A stretch of DNA of 64,000 nt from Neisseria sicca (GTDB lineage: Bacteria; Pseudomonadota; Gammaproteobacteria; Burkholderiales; Neisseriaceae): NCBI RefSeq assembly GCF_017753665.1, contig NZ_CP072524.1, forward strand, positions 2,480,001-2,544,000, read 5' to 3'. Below are positions 16,872 to 24,838 of the stretch, piece by piece. The position numbers and the translations under genes are program-made. Under the pieces are notes generated by a model. It saw nothing but the letters and a program-made list of their open reading frames with translations, did no database searches and was not told the origin of the DNA. Within the stretch, counting starts at the first letter, position 1; the number at the start of each line of letters is the position of its first letter.

Positions 16872-17642
16872 TTACAAATCAAATTCAGCCACAACCGGCG
16901 CATGGTCGCTCGGGCGTTCTTGCGCGCGCGCGTCCAAATCGACATAAACGTCTTTCAACACGGCAGACAGGGCGGGGCTGATAAGCTGGTGGTCGATGCG
17001 CAGTCCGAGTTTGCGTTGGAACATCGCGCCGCGATAGTCAAACCAAGTGTAAAACGCGCCTTCGGGGTGGATTTGGCGCAGGCTGTCAGTCAAGCCCAAA
17101 TCCAACAGATTTTTGAACCACTGTCTCTCGATGGAAGAACAGTGGATTTTTTCATGCCATTTTTCAGGGTCGTAGCAGTCGGCATCGGCTGGCGCGATAT
17201 TGAAGTCGCCGAGTAAGACCAGTTTTTCGTGGCGCGTCATTTCGTCGCGGACAAATTCGGTCAAAGCGGCAAACCATTGTTCTTTATATTGGAATTTTGG
17301 GCTGTCGAGGGCTTCGCCGTTGACGCAATAAACATTGATGACGCGCACGCCGTTGACGGTTGCGGCGATGACGCGGCGTTGCGGGTCGTCGGGCAGGGCG
17401 GGCAGACCGACGTGTACGTCTTGCGGTTCGTTGCGGCTGATGATGGCGACGCCGTTGTAGGTTTTTTGCCCGCTCCAAACGCTGTGCCAGCCCATCATTT
17501 GCAGGGCGGCGGCGGGAAATTTGTCTTGGTCGAGCTTAAGCTCTTGCAAAACAAGGACATCGGGTTGATGGTCGGCAAGCCAGTTTTGCACCTGCGGCAG
17601 GCGCACGTTGAGGGAATTGACGTTCCAAGTGGTGATTTTCAT
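16872..17642 (-). CDS. Exodeoxyribonuclease III-family enzyme, NExo type
   Basis: A 256-residue Mg-dependent endonuclease/exonuclease/phosphatase-fold enzyme of base excision repair. Motifs: MKITTWNVNSLNVRLP, LQELKLDQ (metal-binding Glu), GDFNIAPADAD (catalytic Asp/Asn) and SDHAPV at the C terminus. Residue 167 is His (KIHCSS). From memory, meningococci have two paralogues: NApe, an AP endonuclease, and NExo, a 3'-phosphodiesterase/exonuclease whose His167 blocks abasic-site cleavage. This gene therefore looks like NExo. The ATG at 17642 starts at the conserved MKIT; the frame upstream to 17825 has no matching homology. Confidence 0.88.
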   Translation of the reverse strand: MKITTWNVNSLNVRLPQVQNWLADHQPDVLVLQELKLDQDKFPAAALQMMGWHSVWSGQKTYNGVAIISRNEPQDVHVGLPALPDDPQRRVIAATVNGVRVINVYCVNGEALDSPKFQYKEQWFAALTEFVRDEMTRHEKLVLLGDFNIAPADADCYDPEKWHEKIHCSSIERQWFKNLLDLGLTDSLRQIHPEGAFYTWFDYRGAMFQRKLGLRIDHQLISPALSAVLKDVYVDLDARAQERPSDHAPVVAEFDL

Positions 17643-17831
17643 GCAGATTCCGTGTGTGAGGGTCGTCTGAAAAGCGTTTCGGGCTTTTCGGGCAAAATAA
17701 GGACGAAACAAAAGCGGTTCATGCAAAACCGCTTTGTTGGGTAAACGGGACGTTATTGTAACATCAGGGGATTTTGGCGGCTGCCGGTTTTGAAACAAAA
17801 ATCCGTTTGAGAAAACAATGCTCAACAGCCC

Positions 17832-18113
17832 TTAGGCGGCTTTACGGTTTTCCAAATGGCGCAGCGTATTGAGAATGGCGGCCGCTTCTTCGGATACCAG
17901 TCGGTATTCGATGACGCGGTGGTAGCGGGTGAAATCGATCAAACCTTCGGAGCGCAAACGCGCGAGATGGTTGGAAACAGCAGTCGCAGGCTGTCCGAGT
18001 GCTTCGGATAACTCAGCGATGCTGCGTTCGCTGTCCATCAACATGAACAAAATGGTCATGCGTTCGGGGTTGGCGATGAGTTTGAGAAGAGAAGAGAGAC
18101 GTTTGGTTTCCAT
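17832..18113 (-). CDS. ArsR-family winged-helix regulator
   Basis: A 93-residue ArsR/SmtB-type repressor. METKRLSSLLKLIANPERMT opens the domain; the recognition helix is QPATAVSNHLARLRSEGL; the wing is TRYHRVIEYRL. It has no cysteine and no His-rich site, so it is unlikely to sense metal through classical alpha3N/alpha5 thiolates. Start at 18113; the frame continues to 18155 without a better start. An AT-rich region and lpxL lie divergently, which could be its target. Confidence 0.85.
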   Translation of the reverse strand: METKRLSSLLKLIANPERMTILFMLMDSERSIAELSEALGQPATAVSNHLARLRSEGLIDFTRYHRVIEYRLVSEEAAAILNTLRHLENRKAA

Positions 18114-18677
18114 GGTGTATGCCTTTCTGTTCGTGTAGTTTGATTTGAGAAGCATTACAAAAAGAAGATGATTGTGATTCTTCTTATATTTTTAAGAAAT
18201 TTCAAATGCTTATGTTCGTAAGTGTACATCAATCAGGAGCAAAAGAGAGCATTTGCGTTTAAATTTGCCGTAAATAATTGTTGTTTGATCAAATCCCAAT
18301 GTATTTTAAAACGAGCAAAAAGACGATTTTTTAGAAATGAAAAACAAGGTTTAATTTATAAGAAAATGAAAAGGCAGAAGTGTAGATTTGGGTTGAAATT
18401 TAAAAAATAATTTATAAACAGATAAATATAAAAAGCAAAGCTGTTTTTTTGATATTTGTATTGATAGCAGACAACTGTTTTTTAAAATTAACGAAGTTTT
18501 AGGGAAAGTCTTGTCTGTACGTTTTCAGTCTGTAAAAATTTTACAACGGTTACTATCAATTTTGTTATTTGGTTTGAAGGAGCATCTTGATGGGAACGGC
18601 GTGCAGGCAGTCAACGAGGTATCGACTGCCTGCGTATTCGGCTATACAATCCGACCACCTTTCTTTGGTATACCTTT
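18114..18677. promoter_or_regulatory. AT-rich divergent intergenic region with a leader hairpin before lpxL
   Basis: 564 bp without a convincing gene. Bases ~18160-18560 are very AT-rich and probably hold the promoters of the leftward ArsR gene and of lpxL. At 18603-18633 GCAGGCAGTC and GACTGCCTGC form a perfect 10-bp stem with an 11-base loop. Just before it, AAGGAG at 18578 precedes an ATG at 18590 that opens a frame overlapping the lpxL start. A leader peptide or attenuator is possible but unproven. Confidence 0.45.
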
Positions 18678-19559
18678 ATGTATATTCTGATTACCTTTTT
18701 CTTCAAACTCTTCGCCGCCATGCCTCTGCGCCTGTTGCACGCATTGGCGGGCGTGTTGGGCGGTGTGGTTTATTATCTGCGCCGTGAGGATCGCGAACGC
18801 GTATTTGACAATATGCGCACGGCCGGTTTGCAGCCCGATGAAGCGGCGGTCAAGGCTGTGTTCCGCGAAACCGTCAAAGGCGGGTTGGAATTGCCCGTGG
18901 CTTTTTTCAGACGACCTGAGAGCATAGAAAAATTGTTTGTAGAAGTACGCGGTTGGGAGCATGTACAGGCTGCGTTGGATGCGGGCGAAGGATTGTTGTT
19001 TATTACCCCGCACATCGGCAGCTACGACCTTGCCGGACGATATATCAGCCAACAGCTTCCGTTTCCACTTACGGCGATGTACAAACCGCCGAAGCTCAAA
19101 GCGATGGATGAAGTCATGCAGGCGGGGCGCGTACGCGGTAAAGGTAAAACCGCACCGACCAGTATTCAAGGCGTTAAGCAGGTCATCAAAGCCTTGCGTG
19201 CGGGCGAAGCCACCATCGTTTTGCCCGACCATGTCCCTGCGCCAGAAGAAGGCGGAGACGGTGTGTGGGCAGAGTTTTTCGGTAAACCGGCTTTTACCAT
19301 GACGCTGGCAGGCAAGCTCGCGCAGGTAAAAGGGGTTAAGGCATTGTTTTTCTGCGGAGAACGCCTGCCGAAAGGACGCGGGTTTGTCCTGCACATCGAA
19401 CCCTTACGCGGCGAACTGAACGGCGATAAAGAACACGATGCGCGGGTAATCAATGAATATACGGAATATTGGATAAGCCGGTTCCCGACGCAGTATCTGT
19501 TTATGTACAACCGCTACAAACAGCCCGCAGGTGCGCCGGAGCCTCCCGAGCATGGGTGA
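18678..19559 (+). CDS. lpxL: Lipid A acyltransferase of the LpxL/HtrB family
   Basis: A 293-residue lysophospholipid acyltransferase that adds a secondary acyl chain during lipid A assembly on the inner leaflet of the inner membrane. An N-terminal membrane segment (MYILITFFFKLFAAMPLRLL) is followed by the catalytic HIGSYD (H-x4-D/E form), then PLTAMYKPPK and a VLPDHVP motif. It resembles the HtrB-like neisserial paralogue more than LpxL1, so the exact acyl donor position is uncertain. ATG 18678 has only a weak ribosome site. A paired uptake-sequence terminator follows 14 bp after the stop. Confidence 0.87.
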   Translation: MYILITFFFKLFAAMPLRLLHALAGVLGGVVYYLRREDRERVFDNMRTAGLQPDEAAVKAVFRETVKGGLELPVAFFRRPESIEKLFVEVRGWEHVQAALDAGEGLLFITPHIGSYDLAGRYISQQLPFPLTAMYKPPKLKAMDEVMQAGRVRGKGKTAPTSIQGVKQVIKALRAGEATIVLPDHVPAPEEGGDGVWAEFFGKPAFTMTLAGKLAQVKGVKALFFCGERLPKGRGFVLHIEPLRGELNGDKEHDARVINEYTEYWISRFPTQYLFMYNRYKQPAGAPEPPEHG

Positions 19560-19572
19560 AAAAATGTGAAAT

Positions 19573-19618
19573 GTCGTCTGAAAACCTGGTGTTTGAATTT
19601 TCAGACGACCTTTTTTAA
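19573..19618 (+). terminator. Paired-uptake-sequence terminator after lpxL
   Basis: GTCGTCTGAAAA and TTTTCAGACGAC are inverted around a 14-base loop and followed by TTTTTT. Confidence 0.82.
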
Positions 19619-19654
19619 TCATTTTTGTGGACGGATTCCACGCTACGGGTTTGT

Positions 19655-19724
19655 TATAGTGGATTAAATTTAAATCAGGACAAGGCGAGGCAACGCCGTA
19701 CTGGTTTAAATTTAATCCACTATA
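19655..19724. repeat. Correia element, internally deleted (70 bp)
   Basis: Has both ends (TATAGTGGATTAAATTTAAA and its inverse) but lacks the interior containing the GACAGTACAAATAGTAC stretch present in the copy at 7542. The junction AAGGCGAGGCAACGCCGTAC is shared, in opposite orientation, with the copy at 24548. Confidence 0.85.
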
Positions 19725-19772
19725 GTAATTCGAGGGTGGGGCACACGGATACACGATACGCCGTGCTTAGAT

Positions 19773-19876
19773 TGTAGGAAATCGTCGCATTGTTTACACC
19801 ACAGGTTGAGAAAAATAAGCCTGCAAGACCTCAAACGGCGTATCACCGTTCAAACTGCGGTGCGGCTTCACAGTGT
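19773..19876 (-). mobile_element. IS481-family element, left-end fragment
   Basis: Starts with TGTAGGAAATCG, close to the left terminal repeat of the complete copy at 23610, and continues through the last ~25 codons of its transposase (reverse strand), ending at CACAGTGT where IS1106 begins. It is preceded by CTTAGAT, the same seven bases that follow the right end of the complete copy at 24487. Confidence 0.82.
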
Positions 19877-21094
19877 GAGACCTTTACAAAAAAGCCCTTC
19901 CCCCGACAGCCGGAACCCAAACACAGGTTTTCGGCTGTTTTCGCCCCTAATTGCGCCTAATTTTACCCAAATACCCCCTTAATCCTCCCCGGATGCCTGA
20001 TAATCAGGCATCCGGGCCGCCTTTTAGGCGGCAACAGACACACTTAACCTGTTGGCCGCTTTCAACAGGTTCAAACACATCGCCTTCAGATGGCTTTGCG
20101 CACTCACTTTAATCAGCCCGAAATAGGCTGCCCGGGCGTAGCGGAATTTACGGTGCAGCGTACCGAAGCTTTGTTCCACCACATAACGGGTCTTCGATAA
20201 ATATCGGTTGCGTTTGGTTTGTGCTTCCGTCAGCGGACGGTTGCGGTGGGCTTTGCGCATAATGCCGTCCAGCAACCGATGTTCTTTCAGATGTTGCCGG
20301 TTTTCCGCACTGTCGTAGCCTTTGTCGGCATAGACGGTCGTATCTTTGGCTATACCTTCCAGCAAAGGCAACAGGTGGTTGCACTCATGGGTATTGGCGG
20401 GAGTGATGTGCAGTTTCTCGATATAGCCTTCCTCATCGGTACGGGTATGTTGTTTGTAACCGAGTCTGTAGAGGCCGTTTTTCTTTGTCCAGCGAGCATC
20501 TTTGTCTTTGCTCGGTGTGGTTTGGCCGCTGACTTGTCCTTCTTCATCGACTTCTATGGCTTGACGCTGTTTGCTGCCGGCGGTCTGAATAATGGTGGCG
20601 TCAATGACGGCGGCAGATGCTTTCTCTATTTTTAGGCCTTTTTCGGTCAGTTGGCGGTTAATCAGTTCCAGCAATTCGGACAGGGTGTCGTCTTGCGCCA
20701 GCCAGTTGCGGTAGCGGCATAAGGTGCTGTAATCGGGGATGCTCAGTTCGTCGAAACGGCAAAACAGGTTGAAATCGATGCGGATGATGAGGCTGTGTTC
20801 GAGTTCGGGATCGGAGAGGCTGTGCCATTGTCCGAGCAGGACGGCTTTGAACATGGACAACAGGGGATAGGCGGGACGGCCGCGGTGGTCTCGGACGTAA
20901 CGGGTTTTTTGACGATTCAGGTATTGCTCGATCGGCTGCCAATCAATCACTTGATCCAACTTCAATAGTGGGAAGCGGTCGATGTGTTTGGCAATCATGG
21001 CTTGTGCGGTTTGCTGGAAGAAGGTGCTCATGAGAAATCCCCTAAATGTCTTGGTGGGAATTTAGGGGATTTTGGGGAATTTTGCAAAGGTCTC
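19877..21094 (-). mobile_element. IS1106-like insertion sequence, complete copy
   Basis: About 1.22 kb, GAGACCTTTACAAAAAAG to TTTTGCAAAGGTCTC, inserted in an IS481-family fragment. The left terminal repeat has one change (TTTAC for TTTGC). Flanks AGTGT and ATAGT do not match. Downstream, 113 bp separate it from the argC start. Confidence 0.92.
20024..21031 (-). CDS. IS5-family (IS1106-like) transposase
   Basis: A complete 335-residue DDE transposase, nearly identical to the copy at 14597-15604; the C terminus reads ANRLSVSVAA instead of ANRLSVPVAA. Catalytic Asp residues in AAVIDATII and TVYADKGYDS and Glu in YVVEQSFGTLHR are present. Confidence 0.93.
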   Translation of the reverse strand: MSTFFQQTAQAMIAKHIDRFPLLKLDQVIDWQPIEQYLNRQKTRYVRDHRGRPAYPLLSMFKAVLLGQWHSLSDPELEHSLIIRIDFNLFCRFDELSIPDYSTLCRYRNWLAQDDTLSELLELINRQLTEKGLKIEKASAAVIDATIIQTAGSKQRQAIEVDEEGQVSGQTTPSKDKDARWTKKNGLYRLGYKQHTRTDEEGYIEKLHITPANTHECNHLLPLLEGIAKDTTVYADKGYDSAENRQHLKEHRLLDGIMRKAHRNRPLTEAQTKRNRYLSKTRYVVEQSFGTLHRKFRYARAAYFGLIKVSAQSHLKAMCLNLLKAANRLSVSVAA

Positions 21095-21207
21095 ATAGTG
21101 GCTGTTTCCACTATACATCACCGTTCCTCTATAATGGACAACAGTATTTGAACGAAGTCGATACCGGCAAATCTGCCCACATCTAAAAATTACTCTTGGA
21201 GAAATTT

Positions 21208-22251
21208 ATGAATTCGAAAATCAAAGTCGGCATCGTCGGTGCAACAGGTTACACCGGCGTAGAGCTTTTGCGGCTTCTCAGCAGTCATCCGAATATTGAA
21301 ATTACAACGGTAACCAGCCGCAGCGAGTCAGGTAAAGCAGTTTCTGATTACTTTCCCAGTCTGAGGGGAATCTACGATCTGACCTTTCAAACACCCGAAC
21401 ACGCCGGTTTGGAAAAATGCGATATTGTCTTTTTCGCCACCCCAAATGGAATCGCCATGAACGATGCTCCTCGTCTTTTGGAAAAAGGTATCCGCATCGT
21501 CGACTTATCCGCTGACTTTCGTATACAGGATATTTCCACATGGGAACATTGGTACAAAATGAAGCACGCCAGCCCCGATATTGTTCCTCAAGCGGTGTAC
21601 GGGTTAAGTGAATTAAACCGCGATGCCATCGCGTCTGCACAAATCGTTGCCAACCCCGGCTGTTATCCGACCTGCGTTTCACTGCCTTTACTCCCCTTGC
21701 TGAAAGAAGGTCGTCTGAAACCGCATATGCCGCTGATTGCGGACTGTAAATCAGGCCTATCCGGCGCAGGTCGGAAAGCTAATACCGGCTCGCTGCTTTG
21801 CGAGGCTGGGGATAATTTTAAAGCCTACGGCATTACGGGACACCGACACCAGCCCGAAATTCGGCAAACCATCGCCACATTGCAACCAGGAATTGCCGAA
21901 CATTTCATCTTCGTTCCCCATCTGACACCCATGATCCGGGGTATGCACGCCACTTTATACCTGCATCTTGAAGACGGTTGCAATCCGGAAGCTGTTTTAC
22001 ACGAATTTTATCGGGACAGTCCTTTTGTGGACATCATGCCTGCCGGTTCAACACCAGAAACCCGCAGCGTGCGCGGTGCAAACCTTTGTCGTATCAGCAT
22101 CCAAAAATCTTCGTCTGACAATGTATGGATCGCTCTATCCGTCATCGACAACTTAGTTAAAGGGGCAGCAGGACAAGCTGTTCAGAATATGAATATCATG
22201 TTCGGCTTTAATGAAAAACTCGGTTTGATACAAACTCCACTCCTACCTTAA
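21208..22251 (+). CDS. argC: N-acetyl-gamma-glutamyl-phosphate reductase
   Basis: A 347-residue NADPH-dependent enzyme that reduces N-acetylglutamyl phosphate to the semialdehyde in arginine synthesis. The dinucleotide-binding motif is VGIVGATGYTGVELLRLL, the active-site Cys sits in VANPGCYPT, and His lies in GITGHRHQPEI. Start ATG 21208 is preceded by TTGGAGAAA. Single gene with a paired uptake-sequence terminator; the upstream region is disturbed by IS1106 113 bp away, which may affect its promoter. Confidence 0.96.
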   Translation: MNSKIKVGIVGATGYTGVELLRLLSSHPNIEITTVTSRSESGKAVSDYFPSLRGIYDLTFQTPEHAGLEKCDIVFFATPNGIAMNDAPRLLEKGIRIVDLSADFRIQDISTWEHWYKMKHASPDIVPQAVYGLSELNRDAIASAQIVANPGCYPTCVSLPLLPLLKEGRLKPHMPLIADCKSGLSGAGRKANTGSLLCEAGDNFKAYGITGHRHQPEIRQTIATLQPGIAEHFIFVPHLTPMIRGMHATLYLHLEDGCNPEAVLHEFYRDSPFVDIMPAGSTPETRSVRGANLCRISIQKSSSDNVWIALSVIDNLVKGAAGQAVQNMNIMFGFNEKLGLIQTPLLP

Positions 22252-22259
22252 TCATATGA

Positions 22260-22293
22260 AAAGGTCGTCTGAAAACTTTTCAGACGACCTTCT
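22260..22293. terminator. Paired-uptake-sequence terminator between argC and aroB
   Basis: AAGGTCGTCTGAAAA and TTTTCAGACGACCTT form a stem with almost no loop between convergent argC and aroB, so it can serve both. Confidence 0.8.
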
Positions 22294-22347
22294 CTATTTT
22301 GACTCATGCGACAATGAATATGCACAGCACATTTACTGGAATGCGCA

Positions 22348-23427
22348 TTACAAATACGGCTGCAAAGTCCGCTTTAAAATATCAATATCGCTAACTTCAG
22401 TAATATTGGCTTCCCCCAAACGGTTCAGCCCGATAAAACGCATCACGCCGCTACTGACCTTTTTGTCATGGCTCATATGGCTAATCCATTTTTCAAACGG
22501 GAATTTAGGCGGCAATGACGGCAATCCTGCGGCCTCCATTAAAACAGCGATTCGACGTGTGTCCGCATCGGAAATTTTACCCAATTCTTCGGATAATCTA
22601 CCTGCCAGCACGCAACCCGCTGCCACTGCCTCACCATGCAACCATACTCCGTAACCCATTTCCGCCTCGATGGCGTGTCCGAAAGTATGGCCAAGATTAA
22701 GCCACGCGCGGATACCTTGTTCGGTTTCATCTTTGACAACAATGTCGGCTTTCATTTTGCAGCAGTGATATACCGCCTGCGTCAATTTCTCTTGGTTTTG
22801 CGCCATCAAATCCGCAACATTTTGTTCCAACCACTCAAAGAAATCAACATCGCCAAGCGCACCATATTTAATAACTTCCGCCATACCTGCCGATAATTCT
22901 CGGCGCGGCAAGGTCTTCAATGTTTCCAAATCAGCCAAGACCGCCTGCGGTTGGTAAAACGCACCAATCATATTTTTTCCAAGCGGATGGTTGATGCCCG
23001 TCTTCCCACCTACTGATGAATCCACTTGACTCAACAGAGTTGTCGGGATTTGGATAAACGGCGCACCTCGCTGGTACGTTGCAGCGGCAAAGCCGACCAT
23101 ATCGCCGATTACCCCGCCACCCAATGCAATTAGTGTGGTTTTCCGTTCGGCCCTGTTTTCCATCAATCCGTCAAAAATAAGGTTCAATGTCTGCCAGTTT
23201 TTATATTTTTCGCCATCCGGCAAGATAATGCTGAAATGCCTGATACCGATTCTGTCCAAACTCATTTGAAGACTTTTCAGATATAAAGGCGCAACAGTCT
23301 CGTTGGTTATGATTGCGGCCGTTTTATTCAAATAAGGCTCAAGTAAACTATCAGCCTGACCGATAAGATCGTACCCGATAAAAATAGGATATTGATGAGA
23401 CGGAGTTTGAACAGTCAAAGTACGCAT
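22348..23427 (-). CDS. aroB: 3-dehydroquinate synthase
   Basis: A 359-residue NAD- and Zn-dependent enzyme converting DAHP to 3-dehydroquinate, the second step of the shikimate pathway. Motifs: LPDGEKYKNWQTL, ALGGGVIGDMVGFAAATYQRG, QVDSSVGGKTGINHPLGKN, and the Zn-binding RAWLNLGHTFGHAIE. ATG 23427 has AGGAG upstream; the frame continues to 23553 without a better start. No aroK is adjacent here. It is convergent with argC. Confidence 0.96.
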   Translation of the reverse strand: MRTLTVQTPSHQYPIFIGYDLIGQADSLLEPYLNKTAAIITNETVAPLYLKSLQMSLDRIGIRHFSIILPDGEKYKNWQTLNLIFDGLMENRAERKTTLIALGGGVIGDMVGFAAATYQRGAPFIQIPTTLLSQVDSSVGGKTGINHPLGKNMIGAFYQPQAVLADLETLKTLPRRELSAGMAEVIKYGALGDVDFFEWLEQNVADLMAQNQEKLTQAVYHCCKMKADIVVKDETEQGIRAWLNLGHTFGHAIEAEMGYGVWLHGEAVAAGCVLAGRLSEELGKISDADTRRIAVLMEAAGLPSLPPKFPFEKWISHMSHDKKVSSGVMRFIGLNRLGEANITEVSDIDILKRTLQPYL

Positions 23428-23565
23428 AGGAGAAGACTCCTTGTCAAAATAAATCATGTGGGAACAACGCAAAATAATATACGCTTGCCGCTCCGTTGAA
23501 AACTGACTAGATGATAAAGAACGTTTTATCAAGCAAAACCAATAGGGCTGCAAGCGTATAACTAA

Positions 23566-23605
23566 AGGTCATCTGAAACCGTTTTTATTACATTTCAGAC
23601 GACCT
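23566..23605. terminator. Paired-uptake-sequence hairpin next to the IS481 element
   Basis: AGGTCATCTGAAA and TTTCAGACGACCT form a stem with one mismatch around a 14-base loop. The IS481 element begins 5 bp beyond, so the natural downstream context was lost. It lies upstream of aroB and would end whatever transcript came from the right. Confidence 0.55.
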
Positions 23606-23609
23606 AATC

Positions 23610-24487
23610 TGTAGAAAAACATCGCGTTGTTTACACCACAGGTTGAGAAAAATAAGCCTGCAAGACCTCAAACGGCGTATCGCCGTTCAAACTGCGGTGC
23701 GGCTTCACAGTGTTATAGAAATTAATAAAGCGGCACAACTCCTTTCGCCGGTGTTCAGGACTGTCAAACAACTGTTTCTCATGCCACATCTCCATCAGGG
23801 TGCGGATAACACGTTCCGCCTTACCGTTGGTCTGTGGACGGGCAACCCGGGTAAACTTTTGACCAATCCCGTTCTCATAACAGGCTACACCAAAAGCATG
23901 GTTGGCCGAGCCTTTATATTCCGTACCGTTGTCGGAGTAAACGCACTCAATCAGATATGGGCAGGGATCAATCAGGTGTTCGGTCAGAAACTTGGCGGCA
24001 CTGTCTGCAGTTTTGTCCGGCAAAATGGCGGCGTATAGCTCCCTTGAGAAATCGTCGATGGCGACAAACAGGTAATCCCGCTTATCGGTGGCTTTCTGCC
24101 CTTTGAGCAGCGGCAGCCGTTTGGTATCGAGATGTACCGGCTCTCCGGGGTAGGATTTATTGTAGCGTTTGGCCTGCTTTTTGAGTTTTTCCTGAATACC
24201 GCGTTCTACCTTGGCCAGGCGTTTCATTCCGTACTTAGCCTGTTTGAAACGGTTGTTGGTACTGGTTTGGGGTTTGAGCAGTCTGCCTCTTGCGGCTTTA
24301 AGGGCGCGGTAAATGGTGACGCGGCTGACTTGGTAGCGGCGTGCCAGGGAGGTGATGCTTTCCTTCCCCTGCGTGTAGGCCAGCCAAATGGCTTGGCGGT
24401 GGTGCGGGGTGAGACGTGTATTTTTGTGTATGTTCATGTTTCAGTATTCTCCTGGAAATACTGTAAACAATGCTACTGGTTTCTACA
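23610..24487 (-). mobile_element. IS481-family insertion sequence, complete copy
   Basis: An 878-bp element bounded by imperfect inverted repeats: TGTAGAAAAACATCGCGTTG at the left, and at the right the inverse of TGTAGAAACCAGTAGCATTG. It carries one reverse-strand transposase. CTTAGAT follows its right end; the left flank is CCTAATC, so a normal duplication around this copy is absent. Confidence 0.85.
23631..24437 (-). CDS. IS481-family transposase
   Basis: A 268-residue transposase. The N-terminal helix-turn-helix (LARRYQVSRVTIYRALKAAR) is followed by an rve/DDE domain: first Asp in PVHLDTKRLPLLKG (the H-x-D-x-K signature of IS481), second Asp in YSDNGTEYKG, Glu in RPQTNGKAERVIR. ATG 24437 lies ~50 bp from the right end. 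No frameshift. The family name is from motif recognition. Confidence 0.88.
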   Translation of the reverse strand: MNIHKNTRLTPHHRQAIWLAYTQGKESITSLARRYQVSRVTIYRALKAARGRLLKPQTSTNNRFKQAKYGMKRLAKVERGIQEKLKKQAKRYNKSYPGEPVHLDTKRLPLLKGQKATDKRDYLFVAIDDFSRELYAAILPDKTADSAAKFLTEHLIDPCPYLIECVYSDNGTEYKGSANHAFGVACYENGIGQKFTRVARPQTNGKAERVIRTLMEMWHEKQLFDSPEHRRKELCRFINFYNTVKPHRSLNGDTPFEVLQAYFSQPVV

Positions 24488-24547
24488 CTTAGATTGATTT
24501 GAAACCCAACGAAAACCGGATAATTCGCAATGTCGGTTTCGACAACC

Positions 24548-24617
24548 TATAGTGGATTAAATTTAAACCAGTACGGCGTTGCCTCGCCTTGTCCTGATTT
24601 AAATTTAATCCACTATA
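24548..24617. repeat. Correia element, internally deleted (70 bp)
   Basis: Ends TATAGTGGATTAAATTTAAA and TTTAAATTTAATCCACTATA. The interior is the reverse complement of that at 19655-19724, with the same internal deletion relative to the 107-bp copy at 7542. Confidence 0.85.
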
Positions 24618-24625
24618 ATTTGTCT

Positions 24626-24666
24626 AAAGGTCGTCTGAAAAGCGTTTTCAGACGACCTTTGGTTTT
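24626..24666 (-). terminator. Paired-uptake-sequence terminator after glnE
   Basis: AAAGGTCGTCTGAAAA and TTTTCAGACGACCTTT form a 16-bp stem with a three-base loop, ~170 bp beyond the glnE stop. Confidence 0.65.
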
Positions 24667-24838
24667 GTCGGTGTGAATGGTAGCGTGGGCTTTGCTCACG
24701 AAAATGGCAAGTAAAAGAGGTTGTCTGAAATTTGGGGTGTGGTTCGTGGGCAGAGCCCACGCTACGGGTTTGCAGTGATTCGTAGGTGGAACTCACGCTA
24801 TGCGGTTAATGACTTAATTCCCCTTCGTAATACCTGCT

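Larger units (their letters stand above)
24488..24838. other. Gene-free stretch between IS481 and glnE
   Basis: Holds no credible gene. It contains a Correia element (24548-24617), an uptake-sequence terminator (24626-24666) and scattered copies of GAGCCCACGCTACGG-type sequence, a short motif also seen degenerate near 19630 (TTCCACGCTACGGGT). Confidence 0.6.

Noticed and set aside
18222..18410. 62-codon frame in the AT-rich region before lpxL
   Set aside because: Very Lys/Phe-rich as expected by chance in AT-rich DNA, and no ribosome binding site.
23610..24487. Initial thought that this was the neisserial IS30-type IS1655
   Set aside because: The transposase has the H-x-D-x-K and YSDNGTEY motifs of IS481, and its ends differ from what I would expect for IS1655.
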